Positions 16,500-25,002 are shown, counted from the first letter of the stretch. The stretch: DNA of 64,000 nucleotides from Streptacidiphilus anmyonensis (GCF_000787855.1 NZ_BBPQ01000001.1:1-64000); one strand, 5' to 3'. Numbers and translations are program-made. The notes: generated from the letters alone by a model not told the origin.

Positions 16500-16943
16500 T
16501 CAGCAGGCGGCGACCCACTCCTCGGCGCCGTCGACGAAGCGCTGGTGCTTCCAGATCGGCACCTCGTGCTTGAGGGTGTCGATCAGGCGCCGACATGCCT
16601 CGAAGGCCTCACCACGGTGTGCACAGGAGACGGCCACGATCACCGCGACGTCGTTGATCTCCAGCAGTCCGACCCGGTGCACGGCGGCGAGCGCGAGGAC
16701 GGGGAAGTCCGCACAGACCTTCTCGGCGACCCGGCGAAGCTCGGCCTCGGCGGTCGGGTGCGCGCTGTACTCCAGGGCGGTGACGCCCTTGCCGCCGTCG
16801 TGGTTGCGGACGGTGCCGATGAACACGTCGGTTCCGCCGGCGGCGTCGTGCTGCACCGCGGCACAGACCTCGTCGAGCGACAGCGCGGTCTCGCGCAGCG
16901 CGAGCAGGCGGATCGGGTCGTCGGCCGTCGTGTTGGGGCTCAT
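16500..16943 (-). CDS. moaE: Molybdopterin synthase catalytic subunit MoaE
   Basis: 147-residue MoaE, the large subunit that adds sulfur from MoaD thiocarboxylate to precursor Z (cPMP) to make molybdopterin. Typical sequence: GTDVFIGTVRNHDGG near the N-terminus, ALEYSAHPTAE, HRVGLLEINDVAVIVAVSCAHR, EACRRLIDTLKHEVPIWK (with the catalytic Lys of the KxxxPIWK stretch) and EWVAAC at the end. ATG 16943 has GGAGG only two bases upstream; ATG 16952 is the alternative. No moaD is adjacent. MoeZ, which activates MoaD-like carriers, lies 31 kb away in this window. Confidence 0.93.
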   Translation of the reverse strand: MSPNTTADDPIRLLALRETALSLDEVCAAVQHDAAGGTDVFIGTVRNHDGGKGVTALEYSAHPTAEAELRRVAEKVCADFPVLALAAVHRVGLLEINDVAVIVAVSCAHRGEAFEACRRLIDTLKHEVPIWKHQRFVDGAEEWVAAC

Positions 16944-17057
16944 GGCCTCCATGATGACGGATCCGAGACGCGTCTCAAGCATCGATTCCGCATCGTGACA
17001 TTCAACTTCCATTGTTGGCCCGGCTGTCTGGCGCTCGCACGCCGCAGGCGCTCACCC

Positions 17058-18215
17058 TCAGACGCGCCTCCGCTTGCGGGCCCGACGCACCAGCGCCGCC
17101 GTGCCCACCAGGGCGACCGTGGCTCCGGCCGCACCGAGGCTGGTCGCGGCGTCCTTGCCGCTCAGGCGGCGGCCGGCCACCGCGTGGTTCCCGGAGACCT
17201 GGGCCAGCAGCTCCGCCAGCACGTCCTCGTTGCTGTGACGCGGCCGCCAACCCGCCTCGTGCAGCCTGCTCCCCGAGACCACCCAGGGATACATCGTGTA
17301 GGCCAGATCGCCCGCCGGCGCCGGAGTCAGACCGAGCCGGTGCAGGCGGGCCGCCGTCCCCAGCGCGAGCGAGGCGGGCAGTTCCATCCGGCGGATGCCG
17401 GTGATCTGCTCGACCTCCTCCTGCTCCAGCCAGCCGTCGCAGCCCACGGTGACCTCGCCCTCGACGAAGCCGAGCGCGGCGTACTCCAGGGCGGTGGTCA
17501 GGTCGTCGACATGACAGAACTGCCAGCAGGGCCGGGAGCCCGCGACCACAAGCAGACGCGGCGCCTCGAAGTGCCGGGTCAGCACCGTGTCCACCCCCGG
17601 CCCGACGAGCACCGCCGGACGCAGCACCGTCACCGAGAGCCCCGGATGGACATGCGGCGCCCTGCGGGCGAGGCGCTCGATCTCCAGCAGGTCACCCACG
17701 AGAGTGGCCTCTTCGGTGGCGCGAAGCGGCGCGTCCTCGGCCATGGGGACCTCGTTGTCGGCCAGGGCCCCGTAGACCATGGCCGAGGTGCACAGCACCA
17801 CCCGGTGCACTCCCGCGGCCGCCGCTGCCGTGATCACGGTCTGGGTGCCCCGCACGTTGTAGGCCGACCGCGCCTTGGGATCCGACTCCATCCCGAGGTC
17901 GAGTGCCAGGTGAACCACCACGTCCACCCCGGCCAGCCGCTCGGCCACAGCCGGGTCCCGGACGTCGAGGACCCGCCACTGGACGCCCTTGGCCTCGCCG
18001 CGACGCTCGTCGATCGCCAGCACCCGCCGCACCCCCTGGGCCTCGGCCAGGCGGCGGACCAGCCGCTCGCCCATGCCGGAGGCCGCGCCGGTGACGGCCA
18101 CGACCAAGGGCGGTCCTGTGTACTCGGCACGGTCCACCTCGGCCTCCTCCGTACCCGCCGGACCCACCTGGTCACCGGTCAGCCGAGAGCGAACGTCCGA
18201 AGGCGGGGAACTCAC
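17058..18215 (-). CDS. NAD(P)-dependent SDR/epimerase-like protein with C-terminal membrane anchor
   Basis: 385-residue extended short-chain dehydrogenase/epimerase-type protein. The nucleotide motif TGAASGMG is at about 42-49, a DVRD acidic loop follows, and STSAMVYG-like CTSAMVYG supplies the active-site region. The usual YxxxK is not evident, so catalysis is uncertain. The C-terminus (about 355-375) is hydrophobic, followed by RRARKRRRV, consistent with a tail anchor. The GTG start has GGAGG seven bases upstream. It is divergent from the DUF2342 gene, with an inverted repeat between them. Confidence 0.82.
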   Translation of the reverse strand: MSSPPSDVRSRLTGDQVGPAGTEEAEVDRAEYTGPPLVVAVTGAASGMGERLVRRLAEAQGVRRVLAIDERRGEAKGVQWRVLDVRDPAVAERLAGVDVVVHLALDLGMESDPKARSAYNVRGTQTVITAAAAAGVHRVVLCTSAMVYGALADNEVPMAEDAPLRATEEATLVGDLLEIERLARRAPHVHPGLSVTVLRPAVLVGPGVDTVLTRHFEAPRLLVVAGSRPCWQFCHVDDLTTALEYAALGFVEGEVTVGCDGWLEQEEVEQITGIRRMELPASLALGTAARLHRLGLTPAPAGDLAYTMYPWVVSGSRLHEAGWRPRHSNEDVLAELLAQVSGNHAVAGRRLSGKDAATSLGAAGATVALVGTAALVRRARKRRRV

Positions 18216-18244
18216 CGGCTATCCTCCACGGTTAGTTTTGATGC

Positions 18245-18263
18245 GTACGTAAGTGTCACGTAC
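18245..18263. promoter_or_regulatory. Inverted repeat in divergent promoter region
   Basis: GTACGT (18245-18250), seven bases, ACGTAC (18258-18263). It is centred between the divergent SDR and DUF2342 genes, an operator candidate. Confidence 0.4.
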
Positions 18264-18349
18264 CGGTCCATCCTGCCCGAGGCCAGGGCATGGCGGTGCA
18301 CCCGGCACCCGCCGTGTTCCGGCGCCGGCCTATCAGATCGAGGCGACTC

Positions 18350-20011
18350 GTGAGCGACATCCCCTTCGGCTTCGGCCTTCCCCCCGAGGAGCCCGAGGAG
18401 GGCAAGGAGGGGAAGCAGGGCGGCTCCGGCAGCCAGGGCGGCTCCGGCGGCCACAACGACAAGGGCGCCGGCGGTGGCGGCGGCTCCGACAGCGGCGACA
18501 GCGGGAGCTCGGGGAGCGGCTCCGGCAGTGGCGGTCAGGGCGGCAACCCGTTCGGTTTCGGTTTCCCCGGTTTCCCCGGCCTGCCCGGCGGTCCGGGCGG
18601 CTCCGGCGACGCCGGTGACAACCCCTTCGCCGCCCTCTTCGGCGGTCTGAGCCAGAACGACCTGGGCGCGGCGTTCCAGCAGCTCGGCCAGATGCTCTCC
18701 TTCGACGGCGGGCCGGTCAACTGGGAGCTCGCCAAGAACATCGCCCGCCAGGCGGTTGTGCAGGGCACGGGCGAGGAGGGCTCCAAGGAGCGCTCCGTCG
18801 CGGAGTCGGAGCGATCCGCCGTGTCCGAGTCGATGCGCCTCGCCGAGCTCTGGTTGGACTCCGTGACGGCGCTGCCCGCCGGTGCGGCCGCCGCCGTCGC
18901 GTGGAGCCGCGCCGAGTGGATCGAGGCCACCCTGCCGACCTGGCAGCAACTGGTGGACCCGGTCGCCGAGCGGGTCGGCTCGGCGATGGGCAGCGTGGTC
19001 CCCGAGGAGATGCAGGCCATGGCCGGCCCGCTGCTCGGCGTGATGCGCAGCATGGGCGGTGCCATGTTCGGCACCCAGATCGGCCAGGCGCTCGGCGCCC
19101 TGGCGGCCGAGGTGCTCGGCTCCAGCGACGTCGGCCTGCCGCTGGGCCCGGCCGGCAAGGCCGCGCTGCTGCCGCAGAACATCGAGCTCTTCGGTGAGGG
19201 GCTGTCCGTGCCCGCCGACGAGGTCCGCCTGTACCTCGCCCTGCGCGAGGCCGCCCACCAGCGCCTCTTCGCCCACGTGCCGTGGCTGCGCCAGCACCTC
19301 TTCGGGACCGTCGAGGCATACGCGCGCGGCATCAAGGTCGACACCGCCCGCCTGGAGGATCTGGTCGGCCAGGTCGACCCGACCAACCCCGAGTCGCTGC
19401 AGGAGGCTCTGGGCGGCGGTCTGTTCCAGCCCGAGGACACCCCCGAGCAGAAGGCCGCGCTGGCCCGGCTGGAGACCGCCCTCGCCCTCGTCGAGGGGTG
19501 GGTGGACGCCGTCGTCCACGCGGCCGCGTCCCCGCACCTTCCGCACGCCGCGGCCCTCCGCGAGACCCTGCGCCGCCGCCGCGCGACGGGCGGCCCGGCC
19601 GAGCAGACCTTCGCCACCCTGGTCGGTCTGGAGCTGCGCCCGCGCCGTCTCCGCGACGCCTCCCGCCTGTGGGCCTCACTGGCCGACGCCCGTGGCACCG
19701 ACGGCCGCGACGCCCTCTGGGGCCACCCGGACATGCTGCCGACCGCGGCCGACCTGGACGACCCGGACGGCTTCGTCCACGGTGCCGCCACCCCGGATCT
19801 CGCCGATGGTGGCATCGACTTCTCCAAGCTGGACGAGATGCTCAACGAGGCTGCCGGGCGACGCCCCGGCGCCCCCGGCGCCGAAAAGGGCCCCGACGAC
19901 GGCTCCGACAAGGACGGGCCTGCGGGCGAAGGCCAGTCGGCCGACGAGACCGGCGAAGGAAAGCCGGGCAACGGTGACGAGGACGAGGGAAAGCCGGGTA
20001 CCGAGCAGTGA
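18350..20011 (+). CDS. DUF2342 / zinc-dependent metalloprotease-like protein
   Basis: 553 residues. Residues 1-85 are Gly/Ser/acid-rich and disordered. The folded part contains the helical DUF2342 domain. REAAHQRLF (299-307) occupies the place of the metal motif that gives the family its metalloprotease name; it is not a canonical HExxH. The C-terminus is again acidic and low-complexity. The GTG at 18350 was chosen for its GAGG site; an ATG 60 bases upstream is open but poor. The stop overlaps the next GTG (GTGA), coupling it to the NUDIX gene. Biochemical function unproven. Confidence 0.82.
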   Translation: MSDIPFGFGLPPEEPEEGKEGKQGGSGSQGGSGGHNDKGAGGGGGSDSGDSGSSGSGSGSGGQGGNPFGFGFPGFPGLPGGPGGSGDAGDNPFAALFGGLSQNDLGAAFQQLGQMLSFDGGPVNWELAKNIARQAVVQGTGEEGSKERSVAESERSAVSESMRLAELWLDSVTALPAGAAAAVAWSRAEWIEATLPTWQQLVDPVAERVGSAMGSVVPEEMQAMAGPLLGVMRSMGGAMFGTQIGQALGALAAEVLGSSDVGLPLGPAGKAALLPQNIELFGEGLSVPADEVRLYLALREAAHQRLFAHVPWLRQHLFGTVEAYARGIKVDTARLEDLVGQVDPTNPESLQEALGGGLFQPEDTPEQKAALARLETALALVEGWVDAVVHAAASPHLPHAAALRETLRRRRATGGPAEQTFATLVGLELRPRRLRDASRLWASLADARGTDGRDALWGHPDMLPTAADLDDPDGFVHGAATPDLADGGIDFSKLDEMLNEAAGRRPGAPGAEKGPDDGSDKDGPAGEGQSADETGEGKPGNGDEDEGKPGTEQ

Positions 20012-20592
20012 TCTCGCGCCCCGAGACGATTTCCCTGTCCGCCCTCCACGCCGACGCCGTGCGGACGCTGAGCGCCTGGAAGGCGCCCGACCCCGAGCAG
20101 GACCTGCTGCGGCACGACTACCTGGCGCACCTGGACGCCCGGGTCGACGGGGTCTGGCGCAGCTGCCGTCCCGCCCACATCACCGCGAGCGCCCTGGTCG
20201 TCGACGCGGAGAACAGGCGGGTGCTGCTCACCCTGCACCCGAAGGTCGGCCGCTGGCTCCAGCTCGGCGGTCACTGCGAGCCGGAGGACCCGACCCTGGC
20301 CGAGGCCGCCCTGCGCGAGGCCCGCGAGGAGTCCGGCATCGTCGACGGCCTGACCCTGATCGGGGAGGGGCCCGCCAAGCTGGACCGCCATGCGGTTCGC
20401 TGCGCCGGCAAGGACCAGCCGGAGAACACCCATCTGGACGTCCAGTACCTGGTCCTCGCCCCGACCGACGCGGTGGCCCGGATCAGCGAGGAGTCCCTGG
20501 ACCTGCGCTGGTTCCCGTGGGACGGGCTGCCTGTGGACACCGACGCCTCGGTTCGGCGGCTGACCGAGCTGGCCGGACTCGCGCTGCGCTGA
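20008..20592 (+). CDS. NUDIX hydrolase
   Basis: 194-residue protein with a complete Nudix box beginning GGHCEPED and ending REAREESGI (G-x5-E-x7-REUxEExGU), which binds divalent metal and hydrolyses nucleoside diphosphate-linked substrates. An N-terminal helical extension of about 60 residues comes before the fold. The GTG start overlaps the TGA of the upstream metalloprotease-like gene by four bases, so the pair is translationally coupled. The substrate cannot be deduced from the sequence. Confidence 0.92.
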   Translation: MISRPETISLSALHADAVRTLSAWKAPDPEQDLLRHDYLAHLDARVDGVWRSCRPAHITASALVVDAENRRVLLTLHPKVGRWLQLGGHCEPEDPTLAEAALREAREESGIVDGLTLIGEGPAKLDRHAVRCAGKDQPENTHLDVQYLVLAPTDAVARISEESLDLRWFPWDGLPVDTDASVRRLTELAGLALR

Positions 20593-20744
20593 GCCGGCTG
20601 GGGGCGCTGGCGGCGGACCGGGTCGGGTGATGCCGGGCCGCCGACGTGCGCCGGCATGAGGGGCGCCGGGATCAGGTTCGCCGGGCGGCGGCGCAACGGC
20701 CGGAAGGCCGCCCGACGCGCCCCGTCTGCTCGATGTGCGCGGCC

Positions 20745-21362
20745 TCAGTGGCTCTCGCGCTGAGAGGGCAGCCGGGCGGCGACGACTCCCTCGAGGTAGC
20801 CTCGCGCCCGTTCGGTGCGGGGGTAGGCGTCGAGCAGGGCCCAGAACCGGCTCCCGTGGTCCGGCTCCAGGAGGTGGGCGAGCTCGTGCAGCAGCACGTA
20901 GTCGACCACGTATTCGGGCATCCCCTGCAGCCGGTGCGAGAGGCGTATCGTCCCCTCCGAAGGAGTGCAGGAGCCCCAGCGGGTGTTCTGGTTGGTGACC
21001 CAACGGACGCTCCGGGGCTTCGCCCGGCCACCCAGGTACTTCCTGGACAGCTCACAGGCGCGCGCCGCGAGCTCGTCGTCACCGCGGATCTGCCGGCTCT
21101 CCCGGGCGTCGAGCCGATCCAGCATCCGTTCCACCCAGCGCTTCTCCTCGGCCGCGGACATGCGGGCGGGGATCAGCACAATGGTTCGTCCGTCCTCGCG
21201 ATAGGCGGACACCGTGCGGCTGCGGCGGGCGCTTCTGCGCACCTCGACGTTCTGCGCCGACAACCTGCTCTGGGTTGGTGCCAGAGCAGGCCTGCGCGGC
21301 GCAGCAGGACGGTGCTCCGGTCCAGCAGCCACGCCGGAGACGCTACCTGCCAGGACCGACAA
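20745..21362 (-). CDS. YgjP-like (DUF45) zinc metallopeptidase
   Basis: Up to 205 residues. The conserved core is RTVSAYREDGRTIVLIPARMS, then TRWGSC, then the zinc motif HELAH followed by a distant H in the DHGSRFW segment. This arrangement (TRWGSCS...HELxH...H...FW) defines the YgjP/SprT-like DUF45 peptidases. The exact start is uncertain: the longest frame begins at a TTG, and the first 40 residues look poorly conserved. It is convergent with the NUDIX gene and divergent from the ThiF-like gene. Confidence 0.85.
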   Translation of the reverse strand: MSVLAGSVSGVAAGPEHRPAAPRRPALAPTQSRLSAQNVEVRRSARRSRTVSAYREDGRTIVLIPARMSAAEEKRWVERMLDRLDARESRQIRGDDELAARACELSRKYLGGRAKPRSVRWVTNQNTRWGSCTPSEGTIRLSHRLQGMPEYVVDYVLLHELAHLLEPDHGSRFWALLDAYPRTERARGYLEGVVAARLPSQRESH

Positions 21363-21480
21363 AAGTCCCCACCCCTTGGCTGAATTTCTCCCTTCGGGTG
21401 GTCATCGCCACCGCGGGAATAGTGCTGATTCGCGACAAACCCGGACCAACTCACGCGGGAATTGAGCGATCATCAGACCA

Positions 21481-21500
21481 TATCCACAGCCCTGTGGATA
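21481..21500. promoter_or_regulatory. Palindrome resembling a pair of inverted DnaA boxes
   Basis: TATCCACAG, two bases, CTGTGGATA: perfect 9-bp arms. TGTGGATAA on the + strand (21493-21501) is the complement of the consensus DnaA box TTATCCACA. It lies in an AT-richer stretch 80 bases before the ThiF-like gene. Confidence 0.55.
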
Positions 21501-21581
21501 ACTTTGCGCACGTTTTCCGCCCCGGGTGCATGCTGAGCCCGTCAGATCCGGCAGGACCCACCGCTCGGAACGGAGACGTCG

Positions 21582-22628
21582 ATGCGCCCCTGTCTCAAGC
21601 CCGCTCTGCACCGTGCCTGGCGCGACCGGGAGACACTGCAGTTCGGCCTAGGCGCCGGGCACGGCGGCACGGTGGCGACCGCACCCGACGAGGCGCGGTT
21701 CCTGGACCTGCTGGACGGCACGCGGGAGCTGGCCGCGCTGCCCGGCGAGGCTGCTCGCCTGGGCATCGGCCCGGAGCGCGTGGGCGAACTGCTGGAGGAG
21801 CTGCTCGCCTGCAACGCCCTCGACGACAGCGCCGCCCATCGGCCGCTGCTGGCCCTGCCGCCCGAGGAACGGGCGCGGCTCGCACCGGATCTGGCCGCGC
21901 TCTCGCTCGCCCGGCCCGGTCCGGGTGCCGCTCCCGCAGCCCTGCTCGCCCGCCGGGAGGCCCGGGTCGAGGTCCGCGGGGCCGGGCGGGTCGGGGCGGC
22001 GGTCGCCTCGCTGCTCGCCGCAGCCGGGGTGGGTCGGGTCCGCGTGCGGGACGCGGGCCGTGTCCGGCCCGAGGACGCCTCGCCGGCGGGGCTGCGCCCC
22101 GACGACGCCGGTCGGTTGCGCACCGACGCGGCAAAGGCCGCCGTCCGCCGCGCCGCGCCCTGGCGGCCGGACGAGACGGCCGCCGCCCAGGGGCTTCCGG
22201 ATCTCGTCGTGGTGGCGCCGCGCGGGCTGCCCGATCCGGAGCACGGGCAGGCGCTGGTGCAGGCCGGGCTCCCCCACCTGTACGCGGGTGTGGTGGAGAC
22301 GACCGGTTCGGTGGGGCCGCTGGTCCTGCCAGGCAGCAGCCCGTGCGGGCGCTGCCTGTCCTGCCGACGCGCCGAGGAGGATCCGAGCTGGCCCCTGCTC
22401 CTGGCCCAGCACTGCAGCGGCCGCGCCGCGCCGGGCGCCTGCGATGCGACCCTGGCGGCCACGGTCGCGTCCACCGCGGCGCTGCACGCGCTGATCTACC
22501 TGGACGGCGCGGCACCGCCTAGCCTGGGCGGGTGGGTCGACATCTCCATGGTCGACGGCTCGATGCGCCGCCGCCCCCTGGATCCGCACCCCGATTGCGG
22601 CTGCTGCTGGCAGCCCGGGGCACAATGA
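21582..22628 (+). CDS. ThiF/E1-like protein with TOMM-type N-terminal domain
   Basis: 348 residues. The first 90 residues (QFGLGAGHGGTV, FLDLLDGTREL, LLEELLACNALDD) look like the winged-helix peptide-binding region at the start of TOMM/bacteriocin cyclodehydratase ThiF-type proteins. Next comes an E1-like Rossmann segment with a degenerate glycine loop (GAGRVGAAVASLLAAAGVGR). Zinc-type cysteines are CGRCLSC and CGCC at the end. ATG 21582 has GGAG seven bases before it. No YcaO, dehydrogenase or precursor-peptide gene is adjacent, so a RiPP role is uncertain. Its TGA overlaps an ATG (22625), but the next gene probably starts further on. Confidence 0.75.
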   Translation: MRPCLKPALHRAWRDRETLQFGLGAGHGGTVATAPDEARFLDLLDGTRELAALPGEAARLGIGPERVGELLEELLACNALDDSAAHRPLLALPPEERARLAPDLAALSLARPGPGAAPAALLARREARVEVRGAGRVGAAVASLLAAAGVGRVRVRDAGRVRPEDASPAGLRPDDAGRLRTDAAKAAVRRAAPWRPDETAAAQGLPDLVVVAPRGLPDPEHGQALVQAGLPHLYAGVVETTGSVGPLVLPGSSPCGRCLSCRRAEEDPSWPLLLAQHCSGRAAPGACDATLAATVASTAALHALIYLDGAAPPSLGGWVDISMVDGSMRRRPLDPHPDCGCCWQPGAQ

Positions 22629-22717
22629 GCTCAGCCGCACGCACCACACACGCACCGGACGAGGATCCGCCCGGGCTCGATCGGCCCGAAGCGCGTCCAC
22701 GGAGCAGGGAGGCATCC

Positions 22718-24061
22718 GTGAGCGATCTTCCACGCAAGGCAGTGACCCGCACGGCGAAACTCGCTGCCCTGCCGCTGGGGATAGCCGGACGCGCCACTCT
22801 CGGTCTGGGCAAGCGCATCGGCGGCCGGCCGGCCGACGAGGTGGCGGCCGAACTCCAGCAGCGCACCGCCGACCAGCTGTTCAAGGTGCTCGGCGAACTC
22901 AAGGGCGGAGCCATGAAGTTCGGGCAGGCGCTGTCCGTCTTCGAGGCCGCCCTGCCGGAGGAGGTGGCGGGCCCGTACCGGGCGGCGCTCACCAAGCTCC
23001 AGGAGGCCGCGCCGCCGATGCCCGCCGCCTCCGTGCACAGTGCTCTGGCGGAGCGGCTCGGCCCCGACTGGCGGGAGCTCTTCGCCTCGTTCGAGGACAA
23101 GCCGGCCGCGGCCGCCTCGATCGGCCAGGTCCACCGGGCGGTCTGGCACGACGGGCGCGAGGTGGCCGTCAAGGTGCAGTACCCGGGCGCGGGCGACGCC
23201 CTGCTCTCGGATCTCACCCAGCTGAGCCGGGTGGCCAGGCTGATCGGTCCGCTGATCCCGGGCCTGGACGTCAAGCCGCTGATCGCGGAGCTGCGCAACC
23301 GCATCACCGAGGAGCTCGACTACGAGCTGGAGGCCGAGTCCCAGTCGGTGCACGCCGAGGAGTTCGCGGACGACCCGGAGATCCGGGTCCCGGCGGTGGT
23401 CCACTACGCCGACCAGGTCCTGGTCACCGAGTGGATGGAGGGCGTCCCGCTCTCGGAGGTGATCGCCTCCGGGACCCAGGAGCAGCGGGACCGGGCAGGC
23501 AGGCTGCTGGCTCGCTTCCTGTTCGCCGCCCCGGCGCGCACCGGGCTGCTCCACGCGGATCCGCACCCTGGCAACTTCCGTCTGCTGGTCGACGACGGCC
23601 CGGCGGAGGGCTGGCAGTTGGGCGTCCTCGACTTCGGCACGGTCGACCGCCTGCCCGAAGGGCTGCCGCTGCCGATAGGGACGGCACTTCGCATGGCGCT
23701 CCAGGGCGACGCCAACGGGGTTCTGGAGATGCTGCGGCAGGAGGGCTTCGTCAAGCCCACCATCGAGCTGGACGCTGACGCGGTGCTGGACTACGTACTG
23801 CCGATCATCGAGCCGGCGGCCGTCGACGAGTTCCGGTTCACCCGCAGCTGGATGCGGGCCCAGGCGGCCCGGATCGGCGATCCTCGTTCGCCCGCCTACG
23901 CTCTGGGGCGTCAGCTCAACCTGCCCCCGTCGTACCTGCTGATCCACCGAGTGACGCTCAGCACCATCGGTGTGCTGTGTCAGCTGGACGCCACCGCTCC
24001 CTTCCGCGACGAGTTGCTCGCATGGCTGCCGGGCTTCGCGGACGAGGAGGCCATCGCCTGA
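22718..24061 (+). CDS. ABC1/UbiB-family atypical kinase
   Basis: 447 residues starting at GTG 22718, chosen for GGGAGG five bases upstream; ATG 22625, overlapping the previous stop, is the alternative. Family motifs are all present: KFGQ (67-70) of the KxGQ extension, the Ala-rich nucleotide loop AAASIGQVH (131-139), VKVQ lysine (151-154), EELDYE, HADPHPGNF and DFG. ABC1 proteins are ATPases or kinases linked to quinone and lipid metabolism in bacteria. It follows the ThiF-like gene closely and probably shares its transcript. Confidence 0.93.
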   Translation: MSDLPRKAVTRTAKLAALPLGIAGRATLGLGKRIGGRPADEVAAELQQRTADQLFKVLGELKGGAMKFGQALSVFEAALPEEVAGPYRAALTKLQEAAPPMPAASVHSALAERLGPDWRELFASFEDKPAAAASIGQVHRAVWHDGREVAVKVQYPGAGDALLSDLTQLSRVARLIGPLIPGLDVKPLIAELRNRITEELDYELEAESQSVHAEEFADDPEIRVPAVVHYADQVLVTEWMEGVPLSEVIASGTQEQRDRAGRLLARFLFAAPARTGLLHADPHPGNFRLLVDDGPAEGWQLGVLDFGTVDRLPEGLPLPIGTALRMALQGDANGVLEMLRQEGFVKPTIELDADAVLDYVLPIIEPAAVDEFRFTRSWMRAQAARIGDPRSPAYALGRQLNLPPSYLLIHRVTLSTIGVLCQLDATAPFRDELLAWLPGFADEEAIA

Positions 24062-24099
24062 GGCTCTTCCGGTCGGCTGCGGCCGCCCGGGAAGCCCTC

Positions 24100-24129
24100 G
24101 GGCCCGCCTCCCCCTGGGGAGACGGGCCC
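24100..24129 (+). terminator. Terminator after the ABC1 kinase gene
   Basis: Stem GGGCCCG-CTCCCC paired with GGGGAG-CGGGCCC, one internal mismatch and a two-base turn, 38 bases past the stop. It may serve the convergent small gene too. Confidence 0.65.
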
Positions 24130-24211
24130 GATCACTGTCGATACGGATCCACGTACGGTGTCGCCTGTTCGGTCCTGCTGTTCAGCACTGCCGTGCTGAC
24201 GGATCGTCGGC

Positions 24212-24532
24212 TCAGAGGACGACGGCGGCGAGCGCGCGCCGGGCGCGCAGCGAGGCGCGCTCGGCGCGGCGCCTCAACTGCAGCGCGCGCAGCAATCGTT
24301 CGCGCTCGGCCTCCTGCAGTCGCTCTTGCATGTGGACACGGGCCAGGGCTTCGGGCATGAGTTGCATGGTGAGGGTCCTGTTCTGGGAAGTCTCGGTGTG
24401 CTGTGCGGGGCGGGGACGTGCGTCGGCGGGACGGTTCATCGAAGGGACCTGCTTGTCGTCGAGGGGGTTCGGATCGATCACCGGATCGGCGATCTCGCGG
24501 ATTGAGCTGCGCAGCGCGCTTACGGCGGTCAC
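24212..24532 (-). CDS. Small Arg/Glu-rich helical protein coupled to wblC
   Basis: 106 residues if read from GTG 24532, which overlaps the wblC TGA by four bases (GTGA). A shorter form from ATG 24367 (MQLMPEALARVHMQERL...) covers the part that looks conserved in streptomycetes. That C-terminal part is a charged amphipathic helix rich in Arg, Glu, Ala and Leu, a possible coiled coil or nucleic-acid contact. No known domain. Overlap with wblC implies co-expression under translation stress. Function unknown. Confidence 0.7.
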   Translation of the reverse strand: MTAVSALRSSIREIADPVIDPNPLDDKQVPSMNRPADARPRPAQHTETSQNRTLTMQLMPEALARVHMQERLQEAERERLLRALQLRRRAERASLRARRALAAVVL

Positions 24533-24804
24533 GCCAGGACCTCGGACTTGCGCGGGCGACCACGCGGCCGCTTCCGGGCCACGACGACACCCTGGACGAA
24601 GAGCTCGCCGCCCCAGACCCCCCAGGGCTCCCGGCGCTCGAGCGCACCGGTCAGGCAGGCGTCCTTCACGGGGCAGGTGCCGCAGAGGGACTTGGCGTAC
24701 TCCACGTCCGCGGGGGTCTCGGCGAAGAAGACCTCGGGGTCGAGAGAGCGGCAGGGGATCGGGACGCCGAGCGTGTCGGCCTCCTCGAACGCGGTGAGCT
24801 GCAT
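24529..24804 (-). CDS. wblC: WhiB-family regulator WblC (WhiB7 orthologue)
   Basis: 91-residue Wbl protein. Four iron-sulfur ligands are C18, C41, C44 and C50; the G(V/I)WGG turn is at 62-66; the C-terminus RKRPRGRPRK carries an AT-hook. The AT-hook plus EPWGVWGGE is diagnostic of WblC/WhiB7, which binds the primary sigma factor and activates intrinsic antibiotic-resistance genes. ATG 24804 has GGAGG eight bases upstream; an in-frame GTG at 24888 lacks a ribosome binding site. Upstream lie an attenuator hairpin and reading frames, as known for this family. The stop overlaps the next gene. Confidence 0.93.
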   Translation of the reverse strand: MQLTAFEEADTLGVPIPCRSLDPEVFFAETPADVEYAKSLCGTCPVKDACLTGALERREPWGVWGGELFVQGVVVARKRPRGRPRKSEVLA

Positions 24805-24949
24805 CAGGGAAACCTCCGGGGGGTGGGAGTCATCGAAGTGGTCGGCCTTGGCTGCGGACGGGGCGTGCGGGGTGGTCACCGGTGACACGGTCGCGTCGTC
24901 TTCCTGTCTGAGTCGGTGTGCTCGATTGGGTTCTGTTGTGCGCCTGTGG

Positions 24950-24992
24950 GCAAACAGAAGGGCCGCGGATCCCGATTCGGGTTCCGCGGCCC
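24950..24992 (-). terminator. Attenuator-type intrinsic terminator in the wblC leader
   Basis: On the minus strand a 10-bp stem (24983-24992 with 24960-24969), one mismatch and a further 4-bp stem with loop of three bases are followed by TTCTGTTT. It ends about 145 bases before the wblC ATG and directly after a 134-codon frame. Confidence 0.8.
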
Positions 24993-25002
24993 TGGAAAGC
25001 CG

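Noticed and set aside
21481-21501. Chromosomal origin of replication
   Set aside because: Only one pair of DnaA-box-like sequences and no dnaA, dnaN or box cluster nearby; kept only as an isolated site.
21582-24061. RiPP biosynthetic gene cluster around the ThiF-like gene
   Set aside because: No YcaO, dehydrogenase, transporter or precursor-peptide gene could be found in the flanking sequence; only the single protein is TOMM-like.
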